DNA from: an uncultured Flavobacteriales bacterium
Lineage (GTDB): Bacteria > Bacteroidota > Bacteroidia > Flavobacteriales_D > Sanyastnellaceae
Direction of reading: 5' to 3'
DNA length: 64,000 bases
Assembly (NCBI GenBank): GCA_938082505.1
Contig: CALLLH010000021.1
Coordinates: 62,001 to 126,000 of the forward strand
The notes beneath the pieces are model-generated. The model made no database searches. It saw only the letters and a program-made list of their open reading frames with translations, and was not told the DNA's origin. Positions 17,914 through 25,643 of this stretch are shown one piece after another. How positions within the stretch are numbered: the first letter of the stretch is position 1; each line of letters opens with the position of its first letter. The position numbers and the translations under genes were made by a program.

Positions 17914-20538
17914 ATGAAGACACGTAATGCCCTTTTGTTTCCCACGTCCCATTTTTTCAGCCATGGGATGGGGTTGCTGTGTTTCCTCCTGCTGAATCCG
18001 TGGATGGACCTTTCCTCCTCCGCACAGGATTGTGCACCGGAATGGACGGTTGAAATGACAGCCGTCCAAGGTGCGGATACCACGGTACTGCAATTGGTGA
18101 TGGACACGTCGGCCACAACGGGATTCGATGCCGGACTCGATTCACTTTGTCCGCCGGATTCCCTGCTTCCGTTGGCGTGTCTGATTTCTGATGACGCGGC
18201 CTACATCGTGAATGCGGTACCGTCCGAAGGGGAGTCTCCGATTCCATTCACCGTGAGGATCCATGCGGACACCGTGGTGACATCATTGACTGTTGATCTT
18301 GGGGATTTCCTGCTCGATTCCGCCCTCGTGACCTGGGTGTTTGCGGCGGACACCAATGCGTGGAACCTGCTCGATGATGGCATGGTGACCTTGCCCGATT
18401 CCGCGGTGGTGCTCACACTCAATGGCATTTTATATCCCAGCTGTGAAGTGTTGGGGTGCATGAATCCAGAGGCTTGCAACTACGATCCATTGGCGACCAT
18501 TGACGACGGAAGCTGCACCCTGCCTTTCTTTTGCTACGACTGCGAAGGCAATTGTCTGTGCGACGAGGATGAGGATGGCGTTTGCGATCCGTTCGAATTT
18601 CCCGGGTGCACCGACCCTGGGGCGTGCAATTATGCGCCGGTCTACACCGAGGAGGATGGCAGTTGTTTCTATGCCCAGCCCGGCTTCGACTGCGCGGGGT
18701 TCTGCTTGCCGGTGGTCAATGATGAATGTGGATTTGCTGAGCCGATAGCCTGCAGCCAGATGGTGGAGGGCACCACCGTATGTGCTGACACGACAGAAAG
18801 TGAATTTTGTGACCAGTACAACATCGGTCAGTATTTCCACGGAGGATTGTGGTATTCCATCATGGGGACCGGAGATACGTTGAGGGCCACCATGTGCTTC
18901 GAGGATACCGACTATGACACCTATCTCAGCGTTTATGAGGGCGATTGTGACGATCTGAACTGTGTCGGAGGCAATGACGACCAGGATGAAGTCAATTTCT
19001 TCGCGGATCCCTGTTTCGAGAATTTCCTTTCGTCCACAGTGGATTGGGAGAGCATAGAGGGCGTGGAGTATTTCCTTCACATCAGCGGTTCGAATGCCGT
19101 GACGCCAGCGGTGGGCGGATTCGAATTCGTGCTGGTGTGCGACGGGGTGGATGTTGGGGCTTGCCTCGATTCTCTGGCGTGCAATTACAATCCCTTCGCC
19201 ACGTTCGATGACGGTTCTTGCGACTATGTCACGTGTGCCGGATGTGGACTGTTCTCTGCATGCAACTACGACAGCACGGCTGTCATCAACGACTTCAGCC
19301 TGTGCGATTTCGGATGTTACGGCTGTACGGATGAGGGGGCGTGCAATTTCAACGTGGATGCGACGATTGAGAGCGGACTTTGTGAATACTCTTCCTGCGC
19401 TGGATGCCTCGATCCTGAAGCGTGCAACTATGCTTCCGAAGCCATCCTTGACGCGGGAAATTGTGAATTCACGTCCTGCGTGGGGTGTACCGATGAGGCC
19501 GCATCGAACTACAATCCGCTGGCGACACAGGCGGACGGAAGCTGCACCTATTGTGACCTCGTGCTGTCTCCGGTGACCGTGGTCATGGAGAGCTGTTTCG
19601 GAGCAGCGGATGGAACGGCGTCGTTGACCGCAGATTCCCTCTTGTCCGACTCGGCATACTTCATGTTGACGGCACCTGGCCTGCAGATTTCGGGCCCTTG
19701 GACCGGAGCAGGATTCGAGGGGCTGGTTCCGGGCAATTACCTCTTCACCCTGTTCGACGGGGATTCCACTTGCAGTGCGGTCAGGACGTTCAATGTGGCG
19801 GCATCTCCCGATGTGGCGCTGTTTGCCGTAGCCTCGTCACCATTCTGTGCAGGAGGTGATGATGGCAGCATCAGCGCATTGGTTGCTGATACGTTCGATG
19901 TTTCAGGATATTTCCTCAATGGGAACCCCATGGGCCTCGGCGGCAATTTCCTTGGATTGTCTGCAGGGTCCTATTTCGTGGAAGTGGAGGCCATCGGTCC
20001 TTCGGGAACCCCATGCACGGATACCGCGACGGTCATCATCCCCGATCCGCCAGGAATGACCATCACCTTGAACGGTGTGGAGGGTGCCGACCCCAACGAG
20101 GAAAACGGAGAGATAGCAATTTCGGTGACGGGAGGAGAGGAGCCGTATGTCTTCGAATGGACAGGGCCGACAGGTGCGACGGGAATGGAGGATCCCGATG
20201 ATCTCGGTGCTGGAGATTGGACGGTCGTGGTGACCGACGACGACGGATGTACGGCCGAATTGGTCGTCTCGGTTCCGGTGGGCATTGCCGAGTGGAATGC
20301 CCCCCGGTTTACGGTGTGGCCCAATCCGACCCGCGACGGATTCGAGGTTCGCTTCTCCCGCGAATTTCAGGGAGGCATCAAGCTCATGGACCTCACTGGA
20401 CGTGTCCTCGATTGGAGGGAAGTACAGGGGATGACCCATCGGGGCACCCTCGCCGCACAACCTGCAGGCGTCTATTTGCTGCGTGCGGAGGATGTTTCAG
20501 GCCATGGCCATACGGTGCGGATGGTGAAACAGGATTGA
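17914..20538 (+). CDS. secreted modular protein with cysteine-rich repeats, SprB-like repeats and T9SS domain
   Basis: 874 residues, predicted secreted surface protein of unknown role, related in design to the preceding gene. The N-terminus is long before its hydrophobic core (MGLLCFLLLN from residue 19, then SSSAQ), so Met at 17968 is an alternative start. Residues ~40-175 are unrecognised. Cysteine-rich units GCxxxxACNYxxxATxxDGSC occupy ~181-252 and again ~412-546. Between them (~268-411) is a region like a beta-sandwich with WYSIMGTGDTLRATMC and DYDTYLSVYEGDC, reminiscent of pre-peptidase C-terminal or CUB-like folds. SprB-like repeats follow (~550-790), then a T9SS sorting domain (~797-874, VWPNPTRDGFEVRF, AGVYLLRAED). 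It converges on the PhoD gene. Confidence 0.86.
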   Translation: MKTRNALLFPTSHFFSHGMGLLCFLLLNPWMDLSSSAQDCAPEWTVEMTAVQGADTTVLQLVMDTSATTGFDAGLDSLCPPDSLLPLACLISDDAAYIVNAVPSEGESPIPFTVRIHADTVVTSLTVDLGDFLLDSALVTWVFAADTNAWNLLDDGMVTLPDSAVVLTLNGILYPSCEVLGCMNPEACNYDPLATIDDGSCTLPFFCYDCEGNCLCDEDEDGVCDPFEFPGCTDPGACNYAPVYTEEDGSCFYAQPGFDCAGFCLPVVNDECGFAEPIACSQMVEGTTVCADTTESEFCDQYNIGQYFHGGLWYSIMGTGDTLRATMCFEDTDYDTYLSVYEGDCDDLNCVGGNDDQDEVNFFADPCFENFLSSTVDWESIEGVEYFLHISGSNAVTPAVGGFEFVLVCDGVDVGACLDSLACNYNPFATFDDGSCDYVTCAGCGLFSACNYDSTAVINDFSLCDFGCYGCTDEGACNFNVDATIESGLCEYSSCAGCLDPEACNYASEAILDAGNCEFTSCVGCTDEAASNYNPLATQADGSCTYCDLVLSPVTVVMESCFGAADGTASLTADSLLSDSAYFMLTAPGLQISGPWTGAGFEGLVPGNYLFTLFDGDSTCSAVRTFNVAASPDVALFAVASSPFCAGGDDGSISALVADTFDVSGYFLNGNPMGLGGNFLGLSAGSYFVEVEAIGPSGTPCTDTATVIIPDPPGMTITLNGVEGADPNEENGEIAISVTGGEEPYVFEWTGPTGATGMEDPDDLGAGDWTVVVTDDDGCTAELVVSVPVGIAEWNAPRFTVWPNPTRDGFEVRFSREFQGGIKLMDLTGRVLDWREVQGMTHRGTLAAQPAGVYLLRAEDVSGHGHTVRMVKQD

Positions 20539-20544
20539 TTCGGA

Positions 20545-21885
20545 TCACAAATCGCCGGCGGCATATTGACGTTCCCACAGGATGGCCCCATCGCTGTCAT
20601 GGGCGCGGATGGTGAGCAACCGCTCCAGGCGAGGTCCTGTGAATTCGAGCGTACCGTAGTTGCGGACCCCCACCATGGTGCCTTCCACACGGCGTGAATT
20701 GGGTTCGCTTTCGTGGTCGTATGTGCTGCTCGTCAGTGCGCTGCATGTGAAGTCCAACACCTTTCGGCCATCGGTCAGGTTGACTTCGCTCAACTCAGTG
20801 CTGTGACGGTCTCCTGACAGGAAGACCACACCGTGGATGTCCTCTTTCTCGATGCGGCGAAGCAGGGCGTCCCGTTCCTCCGGGTACAGTGCCATGTTCT
20901 CATATTCGGCGAAATCGGAGAGGAATTGACCACCTACCGCGACAAGCTTGAATGGGGCGCTGCTCTGTTTGAGGGCCTGGATCAACCAATCCACTTGGGC
21001 TTGGCCCAATACCTGGGGCACATTGGTCACATTGTTATGGTTGACCCGGAATGTGCGGTTGTCGAGGAGAAAAAAATCGACATCATGGAATTGGAATGCC
21101 GTGGTGATGCCCCGGCCATCCTGCCCTGGAAGGCCTGTGGAGGGATTGGCCCAGAATTCTTTGAAAGTATCCTTGGACCAATCCTTGTGGACCCAGCTGC
21201 CGTCGGAATCGTTGGGGCCGTAGTCGTGGTCGTCCCAGATGGCGTAATGGGGGCATGAGCCCAACAATCGCTGCATTTCAGGCAATCTCCTCAAATGGCT
21301 GTATCGGTGTTGCATTCCCGAACGGGAGCCCCAATCCACTTCGCGGAAGTAGACATTGTCGCCCAGCCAAAGCATGAGGTCTGGATCGGCCTCGGCGATG
21401 GTCTCGAAAATGCCGTATCCGCCGCCGTATGGCTTGCCGGGCCGGTCATATTCAGGTTCGTTGATGAAAACGCATGAACCCACTGCGAGGGAGAAATCAG
21501 GGGGGTCGAATCGGTATTGCCAGAGCGGTTGGGTGGTGAACCGCAACAGTTCGGCCCTGAAGCCGCGCTCGGCTCGCTCACCATCGACGAGAATCTGGAA
21601 GCGGTACGTGGTGCCGGGCTCGAGGCCCCCAAGATCGAATGTGGCTGTATTGGCTGAGGCGGAGGTCAAAACCTGCTCCTGAGCAATCTTGACTTCGGTG
21701 GGGGCATTGCCCATGGAATCGGGCCAGCAGACGACGGTGGCGTTGCACGGAGCCTTGGTCTGGATCCAGATCCGCACATCGCGGAGTCCGGTGTGGCCCA
21801 CCATGGGCTGGGTTGCGAGTTGCCCCAACATGGAGAGGGGCAAGCAGGACAAGAACGAGAGGAGTGCGAAGAGCGCTGTCCGCAT
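20545..21885 (-). CDS. PhoD-like alkaline phosphatase family metallophosphatase
   Basis: Secreted metal-dependent phosphomonoesterase or phosphodiesterase. From Met at 21885 the chain is about 446 residues with a signal peptide (MRTALFALLSFLSCLPLSML). An N-terminal fibronectin-like PhoD domain (TGLRDVRIWIQT, GLEPGTTYRFQI) precedes the metallophosphatase core. Metal-binding and active-site blocks: SLAVGSCVF, LMLWLGDNVYFRE, YAIWDDHDYGPNDSDG, and HGVVFLSGDRHSTELSE. The frame extends 14 residues further to 21927, but the internal Met gives a clean signal peptide. PhoD enzymes usually use calcium and iron; that is family knowledge. The gene is unlinked to obvious phosphate genes here. Confidence 0.92.
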   Translation of the reverse strand: MRTALFALLSFLSCLPLSMLGQLATQPMVGHTGLRDVRIWIQTKAPCNATVVCWPDSMGNAPTEVKIAQEQVLTSASANTATFDLGGLEPGTTYRFQILVDGERAERGFRAELLRFTTQPLWQYRFDPPDFSLAVGSCVFINEPEYDRPGKPYGGGYGIFETIAEADPDLMLWLGDNVYFREVDWGSRSGMQHRYSHLRRLPEMQRLLGSCPHYAIWDDHDYGPNDSDGSWVHKDWSKDTFKEFWANPSTGLPGQDGRGITTAFQFHDVDFFLLDNRTFRVNHNNVTNVPQVLGQAQVDWLIQALKQSSAPFKLVAVGGQFLSDFAEYENMALYPEERDALLRRIEKEDIHGVVFLSGDRHSTELSEVNLTDGRKVLDFTCSALTSSTYDHESEPNSRRVEGTMVGVRNYGTLEFTGPRLERLLTIRAHDSDGAILWERQYAAGDL

Positions 21886-21948
21886 GACGAGAGAGGGTTG
21901 GGCCCGAAGTTCGGAACCAACCCCCATTCAAGTGCAGAAGTCAGGAAT

Positions 21949-22167
21949 TCAGTCCACGGTGTAGTCGACGCCTTCGATGGCGGGGCCGACTTTGACCATG
22001 TATTGAATGCCTTCCATTTCGATCCGGATCATCTTGAACACCTCCCGACTCGTCGGAAGACGCAGGTTGAAGGTCTGACCTTCGAACCCATCGGGATAAC
22101 GGTTCTTGATCATGGAACGGATGGACTGGTCGAGCTTCTCATAGCTCACGATGCGTCGGTTGGACAT
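21949..22167 (-). CDS. conserved small hypothetical protein
   Basis: A 72-residue soluble protein starting MSNRRIVSYEKLDQSI and containing NRYPDGFEGQTFNLRL and IRIEMEGIQYMVKVG. It resembles small acidic hypothetical proteins common in Flavobacteriia, with an early VSYE helix, a YP-G turn and a late YxVKV strand. I know of no assigned function. The frame extends 33 residues upstream to 22266 but that part looks non-coding (Cys/Arg-rich), so Met at 22167 is preferred. It lies 63 bases upstream of the phoD-like gene on the same strand and is divergent from the dioxygenase fusion. Confidence 0.65.
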   Translation of the reverse strand: MSNRRIVSYEKLDQSIRSMIKNRYPDGFEGQTFNLRLPTSREVFKMIRIEMEGIQYMVKVGPAIEGVDYTVD

Positions 22168-22298
22168 GGGGCAACAGTTTGGAATCGACTCCCGATACTC
22201 TCCTCGCTGGAGAAAGGTTTCATTGCGCTTTCCCCAGCCGTGTTCGGCCCGTGTCCCGTCAGGCACCTCCGTATCTTTCAGGGCAAATCGAAAGGCCC

Positions 22299-23687
22299 AT
22301 GCAAAAGCTCATTGAACGGATCCGCAGAGAGACCCCCGCAAATTTCGATTTCGAGTGGTTGGGCAGGTTCGTGCGGAGCATTGACCTGCCGTCCTTGGAT
22401 CTGGCTGGAAGTGTTCCGGAATATGAGCGGGAATCAGGGAATTACGCCCGGAACATCTTGCTGATGGAGCCTTTTGAAGTGGTCGTTCTGCACTGGCCAC
22501 CGGGCGTAGCAAGCGCCATCCATCATCACGAGGGTTTCTGGGGATACGTCCTGTGCATGGAAGGGGAGCTGGAGAATGTGGAATACACCTTCGATGTCGA
22601 GCGCAAGGAACTGAGGGAGCGGGGGGCGCTCGAGGTCAGAAAGGGGGGCGTTTTGCCCGAGCCGGACGGCACCATACACAAGATTGCCAACCCGAGCTCT
22701 GATCAGTCCTTGATTTCGATTCACTTCTATGCGCCCGCTTTGGACACCTTGGACGGGATGGTCCTCTTCGATGCGGAGAAGGGGTGGCGGGGAGAGCTCA
22801 ACGCGCAAGCATCAACGGCATCGTTTCATCAAGACCCCAGGGGCTTTCGCAAGCTGGAGAAAGACGCCTTCACCTTCATTCCGTTGAGTGAGACCGCAGG
22901 CCACCGGACACACCGATTGTATCCTGTGATCCCCAAGCCCTCCGCAGAAGAAATTCTCAGGGGCATTGAGGCGTACTATTCGGAACAGGCGGACCAATAT
23001 GATGAGTTGGACGGCGAAAGTGAAAAGCGCCGCGCCTACACCGAGGGCATCAACCGGATCATCGCAGCGGATCTGAGAAGGCATCCTCCATTGCATTTGC
23101 TGGACATTGCCTGTGGCACAGGCCGCAGGGCCACCCAAATCCGTGACGACTCGGGTTTGGACTACCGGATTGATGGCGTGGACATCAGTGCATCCATGGT
23201 CGAGCAGGCGCGTTCCCGGGGAGTGGACGCGAGAATCGGCATCTGGAATGAATGTCAGGTTTCCGATGCGCATTACGACGCCATCTCCCTCCTGTATGCA
23301 TTCGGTCACATACCGAATGTGGCGGAGCGGAAAAAAAGCCTCCTGAAGGTTTTGGAGGCCTTGAAGCCCGGGGGACGGTTCTATTTCGATGTGTTCAATG
23401 TGGACAATCCCAATGAGTGGGGGCCAGAAGCATTGCGGCTCTTCGAGCAGTTGGACCTCGAAATGGAGGGGTATGAATCTGGAGATCTGTTCTACAGGCG
23501 TCATCAAGGCCGTTCCATGGCCTTCCTGCATTATTGTCGTCGCGATGGCATCACTGGGTTGGTGGAATCATGCGGTTTCCGGGTGGTGGCGGTACATCGG
23601 ATCGGCTACGTGGATCGTCCGGGACAATTGCTCTCAGCTGACGAACGAGGGGGCAACCTGTTGCTCGTCATCGAAAAGCCGGCTTGA
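22299..23687 (+). CDS. cysteine dioxygenase-like cupin fused to a SAM-dependent methyltransferase
   Basis: Single chain of 462 residues. Residues 1-~190 fit thiol (cysteine) dioxygenase: YARN at 49-52 (Arg 51 at the carboxylate-binding position of cysteine dioxygenases), HWPPGVASAIHHH with iron ligands His75 and His77, third ligand His127 (GTIHKIANPS), and Ser140-His142-Tyr144 in LISIHFYAP matching the Ser-His-Tyr triad. Residues ~215-462 are a class I methyltransferase: motif I LLDIACGTGRR (~267), IDGVDISASMVEQA (motif II) and LLYAFGHIPN. The first half should oxidise cysteine or a related thiol to a sulfinate; the methyl acceptor is unknown. Met at 22299 is chosen because it has AAAGG just upstream; the 40-residue upstream extension has no domain character. 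pdxH follows after 34 bases. Confidence 0.85.
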   Translation: MQKLIERIRRETPANFDFEWLGRFVRSIDLPSLDLAGSVPEYERESGNYARNILLMEPFEVVVLHWPPGVASAIHHHEGFWGYVLCMEGELENVEYTFDVERKELRERGALEVRKGGVLPEPDGTIHKIANPSSDQSLISIHFYAPALDTLDGMVLFDAEKGWRGELNAQASTASFHQDPRGFRKLEKDAFTFIPLSETAGHRTHRLYPVIPKPSAEEILRGIEAYYSEQADQYDELDGESEKRRAYTEGINRIIAADLRRHPPLHLLDIACGTGRRATQIRDDSGLDYRIDGVDISASMVEQARSRGVDARIGIWNECQVSDAHYDAISLLYAFGHIPNVAERKKSLLKVLEALKPGGRFYFDVFNVDNPNEWGPEALRLFEQLDLEMEGYESGDLFYRRHQGRSMAFLHYCRRDGITGLVESCGFRVVAVHRIGYVDRPGQLLSADERGGNLLLVIEKPA

Positions 23688-23721
23688 GACAACATCTTTC
23701 CATGCCAAGGGTTGAAACGGA

Positions 23722-24363
23722 ATGAGTGAATTCGAGGACAGAAAAGAATACGGGAAGGGCCAGCTGGACGCCTCGGGTATGGCCGATGTAGGTCAATTCC
23801 TCAAGCTGTGGCTTCAGGAAGCCAAGGCATCGGATCCAGCCGACTACAATGCCATGACCCTCTCAACCGTCGGCTTGGATGGTCACCCGAATGCGAGGGT
23901 TGTGCTGTTGCGTTCGGTGGAGGAGACCAAAGAGGACCTGGCACTCACTTTCTACACGAATTATGAGAGCGGCAAGGGCCAGGAACTCGAAGCCCATCCG
24001 CACGCGGCCGCGACCTTTTTCTGGAGGGAGTTGGAGCGTCAACTGAGGGTAAGGGGCAGTGTGCGCCGCATGTCCGCGTCAGATTCGGACCGGTATTTTG
24101 CTTCGCGCCCCAGGGACAGCAGAATCGGGGCCTGGGCATCCGATCAGAGCCGGGATGTGGAAGACCGCTTTGCCCTCGAAGCGGCATGGAAGCACTACGA
24201 CGCCCTTTATCCCGAGGCGGTGCCGCGGCCGCCCCATTGGGGCGGATTTCTCCTGGTGGTGGAAGCCATTGAATTCTGGCAAGGGAGGCCCGGCAGGATG
24301 CACGACCGGATTGTGGGGCTCCGGGATGGTGCAGAATGGCGGTTGCGCCGCCTACAGCCTTGA
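23722..24363 (+). CDS. pdxH: pyridoxine/pyridoxamine 5'-phosphate oxidase
   Basis: FMN-dependent oxidase making pyridoxal 5'-phosphate from pyridoxine or pyridoxamine phosphate. 213 residues, standard length. FMN and substrate motifs: YNAMTLSTVGLDGHPNARVV, LALTFYTNYESGKGQEL, AATFFWRELERQLRVRGSV, SRPRDSRIGAWASDQS, and the C-terminal dimer/active-site motif EFWQGRPGRMHDR. All positions expected of PdxH are present. It probably forms a small operon with the dioxygenase fusion. PLP supply beside a cysteine-oxidising enzyme is suggestive, since sulfinate decarboxylases use PLP, but no such enzyme is in the window. Confidence 0.97.
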   Translation: MSEFEDRKEYGKGQLDASGMADVGQFLKLWLQEAKASDPADYNAMTLSTVGLDGHPNARVVLLRSVEETKEDLALTFYTNYESGKGQELEAHPHAAATFFWRELERQLRVRGSVRRMSASDSDRYFASRPRDSRIGAWASDQSRDVEDRFALEAAWKHYDALYPEAVPRPPHWGGFLLVVEAIEFWQGRPGRMHDRIVGLRDGAEWRLRRLQP

Positions 24364-24377
24364 GGTGGGTTTCAAGC

Positions 24378-25643
24378 TCAAGCTACGTGCAGGATGAGCC
24401 CCTTCAGGTAACGGGCTTCTCCATGTCCAGCCCGGGTCGGATGGTCCCCGGGTTGGCCCAGGCGCCTCAAAATGCGCACCTGTCGACCGGATTCTACGGC
24501 GGCGGCGACGATGGTGTCCTCGAACAACTGGGCATCGACCACCTGGCTGCAGCTGAATGTCCACAACAGGCCGCCGGAGGGCATTTTTCGCAAAGCAGTG
24601 GCATTGAGTCGCTTGTAGCCTTGCACCGCTTTGTGTCTTGAAGACCTGCTCTTGGCGTAGGCCGGGGGATCGAGCACAACGACCTCTGGAAGTACATCCG
24701 ATGCCTGCAGGTACTCCATGACATCGCCCCGGATACCCTCGTGGCGCTCTGCGAATCCGTTGATCTCAGCATGGTGGCATGCCGCCTCGATGGCCGGCTC
24801 CGAAGCGTCCAGGCTGATCACCTTTGGACTTCCACCCTGCAGGGCCGCCATGCTGAAGCCGCCCGTGTAACTGAAGGCATTGAGCACGGTTCGCTTGCCG
24901 ACCCACTCCATGAGCAGCCTGCGGCTGTCCCGTTGGTCGATGAAGAACCCGGTCTTCTGTCCTTTCAAGGGGTCTACTGCGTAGAGCAGACCGTGCTCCT
25001 TTACCGGACGCGGAAAGGAGGGAGCCGCGCCATCGGAGGACCAAAAGACCCCATCGGGAACGGAGGTGGGCGCATGGCCAGGCAGCTTGTCCAGCAACGC
25101 TTCGCTTTTGTTGACGATGGCCTCCAACGCATCCCCGAGGACATGCCGCAGTCCGGAGGCGATGTCGGGAAGGACGCGTGCCATGCCATGTGAATGGGTC
25201 TGGACCACGGCGACGCCGTCATACCAATCAACCACGAGACCCGAAAGGCCGTCCCCTTCTCCATGTACGAGGCGGAAGGCGGTCGTGTGCTCATCGGCCG
25301 TGATGCCGATGCTGTTTCTGACGTCGAGACAAGCAGCCAGGCGCTGGTTCCACCAAGCAGCATCGGGCGGGATTTCACGGGTGCCATCGGTGATGAGGCG
25401 TACGGCAATGGATCCCGCACCCCAGTGGCCCCAGCCCATGGATGCACCGCGCGAGGTGAGGACGCGCACCCAATCACCCGGAGCCGGAGGGACATCTTCA
25501 ACTTCGATCCTGTGGATGGCCCCTGAAAAAACCCAGGGATGGCCCCTCAACAGCCCTTTTTCCCTTCCTGGGTGCAGGTGGACATCCGCTTGCACGGTGG
25601 TCGGCTCCGTCATGGGGGCAAGGTAGTCCTGGCGGGTCGGCAT
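24378..25643 (-). CDS. rlmI: class I rRNA methyltransferase, RlmI-like (PUA plus Rossmann)
   Basis: Probable 23S rRNA (cytosine-5-)methyltransferase. N-terminal PUA domain (GREKGLLRGHPWVFSGAIHR) and a central RlmI-type domain (FRLVHGEGDGLSGLVVDWY, GQKTGFFIDQRDSRRL). The SAM-binding core reads VLNAFSYTGGFSMAALQGG, and the catalytic-loop region is VVVLDPPAYAKSRSSRHKA. The end, SCSQVVDAQLFEDTI, fits the family's SCS motif. 421 residues from 25643, or 411 from Met at 25613, which may be the true start. It abuts the recQ stop codon, so the two are likely co-transcribed. The exact modified base is inferred from the family. Confidence 0.9.
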   Translation of the reverse strand: MPTRQDYLAPMTEPTTVQADVHLHPGREKGLLRGHPWVFSGAIHRIEVEDVPPAPGDWVRVLTSRGASMGWGHWGAGSIAVRLITDGTREIPPDAAWWNQRLAACLDVRNSIGITADEHTTAFRLVHGEGDGLSGLVVDWYDGVAVVQTHSHGMARVLPDIASGLRHVLGDALEAIVNKSEALLDKLPGHAPTSVPDGVFWSSDGAAPSFPRPVKEHGLLYAVDPLKGQKTGFFIDQRDSRRLLMEWVGKRTVLNAFSYTGGFSMAALQGGSPKVISLDASEPAIEAACHHAEINGFAERHEGIRGDVMEYLQASDVLPEVVVLDPPAYAKSRSSRHKAVQGYKRLNATALRKMPSGGLLWTFSCSQVVDAQLFEDTIVAAAVESGRQVRILRRLGQPGDHPTRAGHGEARYLKGLILHVA

